Assembly: GCF_002915175.1 (NCBI RefSeq)
Contig: NZ_NXEJ01000009.1
Span: forward strand, 153,969-217,968
Direction: 5' to 3'
Length of the DNA stretch: 64,000 bases
Origin: Agrobacterium rosae
GTDB lineage: Bacteria; Pseudomonadota; Alphaproteobacteria; Rhizobiales; Rhizobiaceae
Shown one piece after another: positions 8,180 to 17,132 of the stretch (position 1 is the first letter of the stretch; every line of letters starts with the position of its first letter). Below the pieces are notes generated by a model. The model did no database searches. It was not told the DNA's origin and saw nothing but the letters and a program-made list of their open reading frames with translations. A program made the translations under genes and the position numbers.

Positions 8180-8983
8180 TCAAAACTTGAAATGCGCGGT
8201 AACAGGAACGTGGTCGGATGGGCGGTTCCAGCCGCGGGCTTCGCGGAGGATTTCGATGCGGTCGAGCGAGGGGCCGAGGTCTTGCGAGGACCAGATGTGG
8301 TCGAGGCGGCGGCCGCGATTGGCGGCTTCCCAGTCCTTGGCGCGGTAGCTCCACCAAGTGTAGATTTTTTCGGTCTCGGGCACGTTGAGGCGCATCAGGT
8401 CCAGCCAGTTACCCTTTTTCATGATCTCCAGCATGCCGTCCGTCTCGACGGGTGTGTGGCTGACGATTTTCAGTAGTTGCTTGTGCGACCAGACGTCGTT
8501 TTCGAGCGGCGCGATGTTGAGGTCACCGACGAGGATGGAAGACGTGCCGGGAACGCCATCGGCGCTCAGTGCCTTCATTTCCTCGATAAAATCCAGTTTA
8601 TGGCCGAATTTCGGGTTGATCGAGCGATCCGGTTCGTCACCACCTGCGGGAACGTAGAAATTGTGCAGGCGAATTTTGCGCGAACCGACTTGGATGATGC
8701 CGGAGATGTGGCGTGCATCGCCAATTCCGCAGTAATCCTGGCGGTGGTCTTCGGTCAAAGGCAGTTTCGAGGCGATGGCCACGCCGTGATAGCCCTTCTG
8801 ACCGTGGATAATGATGTGTTCGTAACCCAGTGCCTTCAAAGGCTTCAGCGGAAACTCGCCATTGGGGCATTTCGTTTCCTGAAGGCAGAGGACATCAGGC
8901 TTGTAACGCACGAGAAACTGCTCGACCAGCGGCATGCGCAGCCGCACCGAGTTGATGTTCCAGGTGGTTACTGAAAAAGTCAT
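8180..8983 (-). CDS. xthA: Exodeoxyribonuclease III
   Basis: Class II AP endonuclease / 3'-5' exonuclease of base-excision repair. The 267 residues carry all the ExoIII motifs in order: TWNINSVRLR, LCLQETKCP (metal-binding Glu), GYHGVAIASK, NFYVPAGGDEP, the catalytic VGDLNIAPLENDVW, RRLDHIWSS and the final SDHVPVTAHF with catalytic Asp-His. Length and motif spacing are normal for the family, so it should be active. It is monocistronic and faces hicB. Confidence 0.96.
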   Translation of the reverse strand: MTFSVTTWNINSVRLRMPLVEQFLVRYKPDVLCLQETKCPNGEFPLKPLKALGYEHIIIHGQKGYHGVAIASKLPLTEDHRQDYCGIGDARHISGIIQVGSRKIRLHNFYVPAGGDEPDRSINPKFGHKLDFIEEMKALSADGVPGTSSILVGDLNIAPLENDVWSHKQLLKIVSHTPVETDGMLEIMKKGNWLDLMRLNVPETEKIYTWWSYRAKDWEAANRGRRLDHIWSSQDLGPSLDRIEILREARGWNRPSDHVPVTAHFKF

Positions 8984-9059
8984 GCCTGCGCTCCGTTCGT
9001 CCTTCGGGTAAAGGTGGAGGCAGGCTTATTACATCAGGCCGAAAACGGAAATCCTTTTC

Positions 9060-9725
9060 TCAGCCGCGTCCACGGACTTCCTCGTAATTGATGGCGAAGA
9101 CCTTATCGTCCAGCGCGACGCCGGTCTGAACGTTAAAGATCATGACCGTCGTGTCCTTGTTCTGGGCATCCGTTGTGGTCCACTGGCGCAGATCGAAGGT
9201 TTTTGGATCGAACATCAGCGTGATGGTCGAATCGCCAAAGACGCTCTTGTCGCCAAGAACGATGGTCGTCAGATCCGACTCCTGTTTGACGTCGCGGACC
9301 TTCTGGTTTCCCAGATCGATCTTGTCGGAGAGAAGCAGGCTGAGCGGGGTCTTGGACAGGGGATAGAGGTCCCACGTCTTGAGCTTATTGTTGCCGATGA
9401 CGACATTTCTGCCATCGGAAATGACCCGCATGGGCGATGGGTCTTCGTAATTGAAGCGAAGTTTACCGGGGCGGGCAATATAGAATTTGCCGCCCGTCTG
9501 TTCGCCGCGGGGCCCGAATTGCACGAATTCGCCCATCATTGTTTTGACGGAAGAGAAGTGGTTGGCAATTTTCTGGGCGGTCGCATCGGCTTGCGCAAAG
9601 GCTGTCAACGGCTGGAGAGCCGCCAGCGCTGCCGTCGCAGAAAACAGGGTCATCACACCACGGCGCGTCATATTGCCGTCCAGGCCACGGGACTGCGCGG
9701 AAACGACCGGAATATTCTTCTTCAT
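9060..9725 (-). CDS. lolA: Outer-membrane lipoprotein carrier protein LolA family
   Basis: LolA ferries lipoproteins across the periplasm. From the ATG at 9725 (preceded 6 bp by AAGGAG) the protein has 221 residues. It starts with a long leader, MKKNIPVVSAQSRGLDGN then MTRRGVMTLFSATAALAALQ, cleaved probably after AFA. The mature LolA fold is recognisable: ATAQKIANHFSSVKTMMGEF, FVQFGPRGEQTGGKFYIARP, GKLRFNYEDPSPMRVISDG, then IVLGDKSVFGDSTITLMFDP. The Arg-Arg in the leader could suggest Tat export, but this is weak. It lies downstream of ftsK on the same strand, an arrangement common in alphaproteobacteria. Confidence 0.9.
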   Translation of the reverse strand: MKKNIPVVSAQSRGLDGNMTRRGVMTLFSATAALAALQPLTAFAQADATAQKIANHFSSVKTMMGEFVQFGPRGEQTGGKFYIARPGKLRFNYEDPSPMRVISDGRNVVIGNNKLKTWDLYPLSKTPLSLLLSDKIDLGNQKVRDVKQESDLTTIVLGDKSVFGDSTITLMFDPKTFDLRQWTTTDAQNKDTTVMIFNVQTGVALDDKVFAINYEEVRGRG

Positions 9726-9890
9726 TCTTTTCTCCTTCATCGCATTCCATATGCCGAAAAAACGCGGCGGCTTCATGACATAGACAGTTTGCTATAACGC
9801 CGGAACCACGCCTTGGTTGCTGATATTTCCGTGAGGGGGCACGGTATTCAGCCACCGTTCCGTTGTTGAGCGCTGTTCGCCGTTTCTTGA

Positions 9891-12506
9891 TCAGTCCTGT
9901 TCGGTCGGAACCAGAATCTCGCGTTTGCCCGCATGGTTGGCGGGACCGATGATGCCTTCCTGCTCCATGCGCTCGATGAGCGAGGCGGCGCGGTTGTAAC
10001 CGATGCCGAGGCGGCGCTGGACATAGGATGTCGATGCCTTGCCATCCCGCAACACAACGGCGACAGCCTGATCATAAGGGTCTTCCGAATCGGCCATATT
10101 GCTCGTGCCTGCCGGACCTGCGCCTTCTTCTTCGTCATCGTCTTCGGTGACGGCTTCGAGATAATCCGGCGAGCCTTGCGTCTTCAGATAAGACACGATC
10201 TCTTCGACCTCGTTATCGGCAACGAAGGGACCGTGAACGCGCTGGATACGACCGCCACCGGCCATATAGAGCATGTCGCCCATGCCCAGCAGCTGCTCTC
10301 CACCTTGCTCGCCCAAGATGGTGCGGCTGTCGATCTTGGAGGTGACCTGGAAGGAAATACGCGTCGGGAAGTTGGCCTTGATGGTGCCGGTGATGACGTC
10401 CACGGACGGGCGCTGCGTGGCCATGATGACGTGGATGCCGGCGGCACGTGCCATCTGTGCCAGACGCTGCACGGCACCTTCGATGTCTTTCCCGGCGACC
10501 ATCATCAGGTCGGCCATTTCATCGATGATGACGACAATGTAGGGCAGGGGCTTCAGATCGAATTCTTCGGTCTCATACATCGCCTCGCCGGTCTGGCGGT
10601 CGAAACCGGTCTGCACGGTGCGGGTCAGTACCTCGCCCTTGTCGAGCGCCTGTTGTACGCGAGTGTTGAAGCCATCGATGTTGCGCACACCGATCTTCGA
10701 CATCTTCTTGTAGCGCTCTTCCATCTCGCGCACGGTCCATTTCAGCGCGACGACGGCCTTCTTGGGATCGGTGACGACAGGGGAGAGCAGGTGCGGAATG
10801 CCGTCATAGACGGAGAGTTCCAGCATTTTCGGGTCGATCATGATCAGGCGGCACTGTTCCGGCGTCATGCGATAGAGCAGCGACAGGATCATGGTGTTGA
10901 TCGCCACCGATTTACCCGAACCCGTCGTACCCGCGACCAGTAGATGCGGCATCTTGGCCAGATCGGCGATGACGGCTTCGCCGCCAATGGTCTTGCCGAG
11001 TGCCATGGGAAGCTTGGCTTTGTTGTTTTCGAAATCCCGCGACGCCACGAGTTCGCGCAGATAGACGGTTTCGCGTACCTTGTTTGGCAGTTCGATGCCG
11101 ATGGCATTGCGGCCGGGCACGACGGCGACGCGGGCTGCAATCGCGCTCATGGAGCGGGCGATATCGTCGGCAAGGCCGATGACTCGCGACGACTTGATGC
11201 CCGGTGCCGGTTCGAGCTCGTACATGGTCACGACAGGGCCAGGGCGGACATGAATGATCTCGCCCTTGACGCCGAAATCTTCCAACACGCCTTCCAGCCT
11301 GCGGGCATTCTGTTCGAGAACATCTGCGTTCAACGTGCTGTCGCGCACGACGCTTTTGGGCTCGGCGAGAAGGTGGACGGAAGGAAGCTGGAAACCGTCT
11401 CTGGCGATGAAAGATGGCTGCGCATCGCGGGCAAGGCGTTCACTGGGCTTGGGACGCGCCGATGGCGGGGTGATGCGGGTCTGGCCTGCGGGTGGGCGGG
11501 CGGAAAACTGGGTGTCACCGGAGAGGACACCAGCGGGCAGGCTGTCGTCGTCGTCTTCGTCACCCATCGAAATTGGTGGCGGGGACACGTCGATGCGGGC
11601 GCGGGCTTCAGCGCGTTCCTCAAAGGATGGATCGGCGCGGTCGAGCCTGTTGATGGCCGTCTTCAGACGCGATGGCTCATTCAACGTGCCGAACTCGTAG
11701 TCGTTGAAGTCGTAGGGCTGCTCGAATTCATTGCGCATCGACTTCGGCTTCACGCCGAACAGACGGCGGAAACGGGCCTGGGTGATGTACCAATAGTGGG
11801 CGATTGCGCCGAAGGCGAGCAGGTTGGCGAAAAAGCCGTCGCCATCCTCTTCTTCCTCGTCCAGTTCCTCGACCTTGCGGGCCTTGCTGGTTGCGGACGC
11901 CTTGGGAACGAAAACCTCGTCGGCATCGTCAGGCGCGCCAAGCAGGCCGGAAGCAAACAGCATGAGCCAGGCTGCGGGAAGGGCGAAAATGACGCCGAGA
12001 ACGGTGGCGAAGGTACCGGTGGGGTAAGCGCCAATGAACAGGGCCGGAAAGCGCAGGATCATATCGCCGATGACGCCGCCGATGCCATTGGGGAGCGGCC
12101 ACGTCAAAGGAGCTGGAAAACAGCCGAGAGAGGCCGACGCGATGAAAGCGCCGCTGATCCACGCGACGAGGCGGGCGGGAATGCGGTTGAAATTTCGGCC
12201 AGAAATCAGCGCGAATGCCCATGCGAGGATAGGTAGCATGGCGATCAGCGCGGACAGGCCGAGAAACTGCATCATGATATCGGCAAAGATCGCGCCGCTA
12301 TGGCCGAGAAGGTTCGTGGGCTCGTTGCCGGTGGCGTAGGACAGGCTCGGGTCGGCGACGTTCCAGGTGGCCAGCGCGGTGATGCCGAGCGTCAGCACCG
12401 CCAGCACTGCAAAGCCACACAGGGCCATGATCTGGCGCACCACGAATGCCGTCAGTACGAAGCGGTTATCGCGACCATTGAAAGTCGGAGACGTCACTCT
12501 GTCCAT
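9891..12506 (-). CDS. ftsK: DNA translocase FtsK
   Basis: Septum-anchored dsDNA pump that clears chromosome termini and activates XerCD recombination at division. The 871 residues comprise four N-terminal membrane helices (within about 25-210), an acidic Pro-rich linker, and the RecA-like motor. Walker A is GTTGSGKSVAIN (about 525) and Walker B IVVIIDEMADLM (about 660), followed by ATQRPSVDVITG and ILGEQGGEQLLG. The C-terminal gamma winged helix that reads KOPS is intact (DGKASTSYVQRRLGIGYNRA). I start at the ATG at 12506, where the leader lacks an extra Cys-rich 24 residues present in a longer reading. A CtrA-like site lies about 90 bp upstream. Confidence 0.96.
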   Translation of the reverse strand: MDRVTSPTFNGRDNRFVLTAFVVRQIMALCGFAVLAVLTLGITALATWNVADPSLSYATGNEPTNLLGHSGAIFADIMMQFLGLSALIAMLPILAWAFALISGRNFNRIPARLVAWISGAFIASASLGCFPAPLTWPLPNGIGGVIGDMILRFPALFIGAYPTGTFATVLGVIFALPAAWLMLFASGLLGAPDDADEVFVPKASATSKARKVEELDEEEEDGDGFFANLLAFGAIAHYWYITQARFRRLFGVKPKSMRNEFEQPYDFNDYEFGTLNEPSRLKTAINRLDRADPSFEERAEARARIDVSPPPISMGDEDDDDSLPAGVLSGDTQFSARPPAGQTRITPPSARPKPSERLARDAQPSFIARDGFQLPSVHLLAEPKSVVRDSTLNADVLEQNARRLEGVLEDFGVKGEIIHVRPGPVVTMYELEPAPGIKSSRVIGLADDIARSMSAIAARVAVVPGRNAIGIELPNKVRETVYLRELVASRDFENNKAKLPMALGKTIGGEAVIADLAKMPHLLVAGTTGSGKSVAINTMILSLLYRMTPEQCRLIMIDPKMLELSVYDGIPHLLSPVVTDPKKAVVALKWTVREMEERYKKMSKIGVRNIDGFNTRVQQALDKGEVLTRTVQTGFDRQTGEAMYETEEFDLKPLPYIVVIIDEMADLMMVAGKDIEGAVQRLAQMARAAGIHVIMATQRPSVDVITGTIKANFPTRISFQVTSKIDSRTILGEQGGEQLLGMGDMLYMAGGGRIQRVHGPFVADNEVEEIVSYLKTQGSPDYLEAVTEDDDEEEGAGPAGTSNMADSEDPYDQAVAVVLRDGKASTSYVQRRLGIGYNRAASLIERMEQEGIIGPANHAGKREILVPTEQD

Positions 12507-12592
12507 ATGCTGAACCTGTCGTTTTTTCGTTGCTTCCGAAGTCCGGCCACAGGTGGCGCAGACGGGATGACAGGGCAAAATAGCGGGTGGGT

Positions 12593-12611
12593 GGTTAATA
12601 TGGCATTAACC
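12593..12611 (-). promoter_or_regulatory. CtrA-like binding site upstream of ftsK
   Basis: TTAA-N7-TTAA occurs at 12595-12609, continuing as TTAACCAT, the full CtrA half-site. The element is also a perfect palindrome, GGTTAAT-ATGGC-ATTAACC. It is centred about 96 bp before the ftsK start. CtrA control of division genes is established in Caulobacter and rhizobia; binding here is inferred. Confidence 0.6.
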
Positions 12612-12642
12612 ATGCAAAATCAGGCGTAACCAATGGCTTTTA

Positions 12643-12672
12643 AAACGAAAAAGCCCGGCAAAAGCCGGGCTT
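12643..12672 (-). terminator. Rho-independent terminator of glnK-amtB
   Basis: Stem AAGCCCGGC / GCCGGGCTT with a 4-nt loop; read on the minus strand it is followed by TTTTTCGTTTTA. It lies 47 bp after the amtB stop. Confidence 0.88.
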
Positions 12673-12718
12673 CCATTTGGATGATGCTTGAGCCGTGACC
12701 GGCCTGCGCATCTTTTTC

Positions 12719-14074
12719 TTAGGAGTGGTAAGCCGCTTCGCCGTGTGATGCGAGGTCGAGACCTTCGCGTTCGGCTTCGACTGGAACGCGCAGACCGACG
12801 ATGAGATCGACCACCTTGTAGAGGATCGCAGAGCCGATACCGGTCCACAGCAGCGTCACGACGACAGCCTGTACCTGAACCAGGAACTGACCGCTCATCG
12901 TCTGTTCGCCAGCATAACCCACGCCGCCAAGCGATGCGCTTGCGAAGATGCCGGTTGCGAGAGCGCCGAAGATGCCGCCAACGCCGTGGACGCCGAAGAC
13001 GTCTGCCGTGTCGTCATAGCCGAACTTGTTCTTCACGACGGAGACGAAGAAGTAGCACAAAGGCGAGACGATCGCGCCCATGACGATCGCACCCATCGGG
13101 CCGACGATACCGGCTGCCGGTGTGATGGCAACCAGACCGGCAATCATGCCGGATGCTGCACCCAGCATGGATGCTTTTCCGCGTGTGAAGCTTTCAACCA
13201 AGCACCATGACAGGATGGCCGCTGCCGTTGCAACGAATGTGTTGACGGTTGCAAGCATTGCGCCACCGGAGGCTTCGAGGTTGGAACCGGCGTTGAAGCC
13301 GAACCAGCCGACCCAGAGCATGGCTGCACCGACATAGGTCAGCGTCATGGAGTGAGGCGCCATCATGTCCTTGCCGAAGCCTGTGCGCTTGCCGACCATG
13401 ATCGCGCCGATCAGACCGGCAACACCGGCGTTGATGTGAACGACCGTGCCGCCAGCGAAGTCGAGCGCGCCGAGGCCGAAGAGATAGCCCTTTGCGTCCC
13501 AGACCATGTGGGCAATCGGGAAGTAGACGAAGGTGACCCACAGAATGCAGAACAGGATGGAAGCGGAGAACTTGATGCGCTCGGCAAAGGCACCGATAAT
13601 CAGCGCCGGTGTGATGGCAGCAAAGGTCATCTGGAACATCACGAAGATGTATTCCGGAATGACGACGCCCTGCGAGAAGGTCGCAGCCGTGCTGTCCTTG
13701 GTAACGCCGGAGAGGAACATCTTGGCAAAGCCGCCGAAGAACGGGCTTTCAGAACCGCCAAAGGCGAAGGAATAACCGTAGACGACCCAGATGATCATGA
13801 CCGACGCGGCGATGACCGTGCACTGCATCAGGACGGACAGCATGTTCTTGGAGCGAACGAGGCCGCCGTAAAACAGGCCAAGACCTGGAACGGCCATGAA
13901 CAGAACGAGGATGGTGGAAAGGAACATAAAGGCGGTGTCGCCCTTATCAGGAACGGCTGCGGCGGCAGTCGCAACCGGGGCTGCGGCGTCTTGCGCAAAC
14001 GCAAAGGCGGGGGCGAGAAGAGCCGCCGCGCCGGCACCGAGGCGGCCGAGTGTTGAAATTTTGTTGAATTGCAT
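12719..14074 (-). CDS. amtB: Ammonium transporter AmtB
   Basis: Inner-membrane trimeric ammonium channel. The 451 residues start with a cleavable signal peptide (ending near FAFAQ), then 11 membrane helices. Family hallmarks are FYGGLVRSKNMLSVLMQ, DFAGGTVVHINAGVAGLIGA (pore His168 region), GWFGFNAGSNLEA and the second pore His in DVFGVHGVGGIFGALATGIF. The C-terminal cytoplasmic tail (LRVPVEAEREGLDLASHGE) is the part contacted by GlnK. glnK lies 28 bp upstream in the same operon, the classical arrangement in which GlnK blocks AmtB when nitrogen is sufficient. Confidence 0.97.
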   Translation of the reverse strand: MQFNKISTLGRLGAGAAALLAPAFAFAQDAAAPVATAAAAVPDKGDTAFMFLSTILVLFMAVPGLGLFYGGLVRSKNMLSVLMQCTVIAASVMIIWVVYGYSFAFGGSESPFFGGFAKMFLSGVTKDSTAATFSQGVVIPEYIFVMFQMTFAAITPALIIGAFAERIKFSASILFCILWVTFVYFPIAHMVWDAKGYLFGLGALDFAGGTVVHINAGVAGLIGAIMVGKRTGFGKDMMAPHSMTLTYVGAAMLWVGWFGFNAGSNLEASGGAMLATVNTFVATAAAILSWCLVESFTRGKASMLGAASGMIAGLVAITPAAGIVGPMGAIVMGAIVSPLCYFFVSVVKNKFGYDDTADVFGVHGVGGIFGALATGIFASASLGGVGYAGEQTMSGQFLVQVQAVVVTLLWTGIGSAILYKVVDLIVGLRVPVEAEREGLDLASHGEAAYHS

Positions 14075-14102
14075 GGTTTGAAAACTCCCCTGTCAGCCGA
14101 GC

Positions 14103-14633
<531 letters not shown>

Positions 14634-14665
14634 TTAATATGCGAAATTCTAAAATTGCATAATAA

Positions 14666-15559
14666 TTAATCATTTGCCATTTTGCGGATCAGGCCTTCCT
14701 GGGCCATGGACGCAACCAGAACACCGTCGCGGGTAAAAAGACTGCCCCGTGTCAATCCACGTGCACCTGAAGCACTGGGGCTATCCTGACTATAGAGCAG
14801 CCAGTCGTCCAGCTTGCAGGGACGGTGGAACCACATGGCGTGGTCGAGGCTTGCGGCCTGAACGGCGGGGTCGAAGATCGTCGTGCCATGGGCGTAGAGC
14901 GATGTATCGAGCAGCGTCATGTCGGAAAGATAGGCCAGAACAGCCGCCTGATAGTGCCTGTCATCGGGGACGTCACCCACGGCTCTGACCCAGATGTTCT
15001 GATGCGGATCGAGCTTTTCCTTCGAGATGTAATGCGTCAACGACACCGGCCTGATCTCGATCGGGCGCTTGTTTTCCCAGTATTTTCGGATGGCGGGCGG
15101 AGCCTTGGCGAGAAAAGCATCGCGCATCTGTTCTTCGCTCATCAACTGTTCCGGCTGTGGAACGTTGGGGATCGTGGCCTGATGGTCGAAGCCACCCTCA
15201 TCGATCTGGAAAGAAGCCGACATGGAAAAGATCGCATGACCATGCTGGATGGCGACGATGCGCCGTGTGTTGAAGCTGGCTCCATCACGAATGCGGTCGA
15301 CCTGATAGATGATCGGCACCAGGGGGTCGCCTGGGCGCATGAAATAGGCATGCAGGGAGTGGACGAAACGGTTGTCAGCCACGGTGCGCTGTGCCGCCAT
15401 CAGCGCCTGGGCGATGACCTGGCCGCCGAAAACACGTTGCCAACCAACCTGCGGGCTGGTGCCGCGAAACAGATTTTCCTCGAGCTTTTCGAGATCGAGC
15501 GTGGAAATCAGTTTTTCCAGTGGCGCTGTATTTTCGAAAGGGCGCGACATTTTCGACAT
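14666..15559 (-). CDS. tesB: Acyl-CoA thioesterase II
   Basis: Hydrolyses acyl-CoA to free fatty acid and CoA. The 297 residues form the double hot-dog fold of TesB: LEENLFRGTSPQVGWQRVFG, GQVIAQALMAAQRTV, and HSLHAYFMRPGDPLVPIIY in the first half. The second half has AASLDHAMWFHRPCKLDDW and GLTRGSLFTRDGVLVASMAQ, which contain the Asp / Thr / Gln catalytic residues of the family. Length is normal. It is monocistronic and divergent from the ubiH-like gene with a 74-bp shared promoter region. Confidence 0.95.
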   Translation of the reverse strand: MSKMSRPFENTAPLEKLISTLDLEKLEENLFRGTSPQVGWQRVFGGQVIAQALMAAQRTVADNRFVHSLHAYFMRPGDPLVPIIYQVDRIRDGASFNTRRIVAIQHGHAIFSMSASFQIDEGGFDHQATIPNVPQPEQLMSEEQMRDAFLAKAPPAIRKYWENKRPIEIRPVSLTHYISKEKLDPHQNIWVRAVGDVPDDRHYQAAVLAYLSDMTLLDTSLYAHGTTIFDPAVQAASLDHAMWFHRPCKLDDWLLYSQDSPSASGARGLTRGSLFTRDGVLVASMAQEGLIRKMAND

Positions 15560-15633
15560 GCTCCGGCTGTAGGAAGACCTTTGGTGATGGTCTATAGTGC
15601 GGCTGTGAGATTCACAAGAATGCGGGAGAAGTC

Positions 15634-16851
15634 ATGATGTTGGATGTGGTTGTTGCAGGCGGCGGATATGTCGGACTTGGCGTTGCTGTTGCCATCAAGC
15701 AGGGCGCGCCACATCTGAATGTCGAGGTCATCGAGGCGGCTCCTGAAGATGTCTGGAAGAAGGACATGCGGGCGTCCGCCATCATCGCGGCGGCATCGCG
15801 GATGCTGGATGTTTTCGGCATCTGGGATGAATTGTTGCCGGAAGCACAGCCGATCAACAGGATGATCGTGACGGATTCCAAGACCTCCGACCCGGTCCGC
15901 CCGGTTTTCCTGACCTTCGATGGCGACGTGGCCGACGGCCAGCCTTTTGCGCATATGGTGCCCAATGTCGCCATGGTGGGTGCGTTGCGCGGGCTGTGCG
16001 AACGGCTGGGCGTGACCATCCGCCATGGCCTGAGCGTTTCCGGCTTCGAGGCCGGGCCACGCAGCAATCTTATTACGCTGTCTGACGGCTCCACATTTGA
16101 AACCCGGCTGCTGGTGGCCTGCGATGGTGTCCGCTCGGCGCTTCGCGATATGGCCGGCATCAAGACGGTGCATTGGGCCTATGATCAGTCCGGCATCGTC
16201 ACAACAGTGGAACACGAGCGTCCGCATAATGGCTGCGCCGAAGAGCACTTCCTGCCATCCGGGCCTTTTGCCATTCTGCCGCTCAAGGGCAATCGCTCGT
16301 CGCTGGTGTGGACGGAACGCACTGCTGACGCCGATCAACTGGTGGCAGCCGATGATCTGGTCTTCGAGGAAGAGCTGGAACGCCGCTTCGGCCATAAGCT
16401 CGGTACGATCAGGCCGGTCGGTCCACGGCGGGCATTTCCGCTGGGTCTGACGCTGGCCCGCGCCTTCGTGGCACCGCGCCTGGCACTTGCGGGTGATGCG
16501 GCACACGGTATTCACCCGATTTCGGGTCAGGGCCTCAATCTCGGCTTCAAGGATGTCGCAGCACTTGCCGAAACCATTGTCGAGGCGGATCGTCTTGGCC
16601 TCGATATCGGTTCGCTGAACGTGCTGGAGCGTTATCAGTCCTGGAGGCGCTTCGACACGGTGCGCATGGGCATTACCACCGATGTGCTGAACCGACTGTT
16701 TTCCAATGATGTCGGTCCCATTCGTGTGGCGCGCGACTTTGGTTTGGGGATAGTGGACCGGATTCCGGGCCTCAAGTCCTATTTTATCGGTCAGGCCGCA
16801 GGCACCAATGACAAGGGCGGGCCGCGATTGTTGGCGGGTCAGCCGCTTTAA
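15634..16851 (+). CDS. UbiH/UbiF-type FAD-dependent monooxygenase
   Basis: Flavin hydroxylase of the UbiH/COQ6 family, most likely for a ring hydroxylation in ubiquinone synthesis. The 405 residues contain the FAD dinucleotide fold at the N-terminus (VVVAGGGYVGLGVAVAI, with a Gly-Gly-Gly core), the middle motif LLVACDGVRSALRDMAGI and the second FAD motif RLALAGDAAHGIHPISGQGL, followed by NLGFKDVAALAETI. Which position (C1, C5 or C6) it hydroxylates cannot be decided; alphaproteobacteria often use one broad-range UbiL/UbiM-like enzyme. ATGs at 15634 and 15637 are both plausible starts. Confidence 0.88.
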   Translation: MMLDVVVAGGGYVGLGVAVAIKQGAPHLNVEVIEAAPEDVWKKDMRASAIIAAASRMLDVFGIWDELLPEAQPINRMIVTDSKTSDPVRPVFLTFDGDVADGQPFAHMVPNVAMVGALRGLCERLGVTIRHGLSVSGFEAGPRSNLITLSDGSTFETRLLVACDGVRSALRDMAGIKTVHWAYDQSGIVTTVEHERPHNGCAEEHFLPSGPFAILPLKGNRSSLVWTERTADADQLVAADDLVFEEELERRFGHKLGTIRPVGPRRAFPLGLTLARAFVAPRLALAGDAAHGIHPISGQGLNLGFKDVAALAETIVEADRLGLDIGSLNVLERYQSWRRFDTVRMGITTDVLNRLFSNDVGPIRVARDFGLGIVDRIPGLKSYFIGQAAGTNDKGGPRLLAGQPL

Positions 16852-17132
16852 TCCAGATGGGATGATTCAGGATTTGGTTGGCGATAACACCGACACAGGC
16901 CACATGTTGCCGTGAACAAAAGCTGAATCCGCAACTTTAGCGATTCGTCGCTGATTCGTTCGCAAGATGTTCCAGCCAATGTAATCACGGCAAAAGCCCC
17001 GTTGAAAGCGCCTTTCGCGTGCTGGCACCTTGCCTTTGACCGTCACGATTGCCATGTGTGGTGGGAAGAGGCGGACGGAACGTTTCCGAATGGTTCTAAA
17101 ACAGCAGTTCAGTCGATCTTACGGATAGTACG

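Noticed and set aside
16867-17055. Possible 62-residue gene between the ubiH-like gene and the helicase
   Set aside because: No ribosome binding site, no recognisable feature, and unremarkable composition; left as intergenic.
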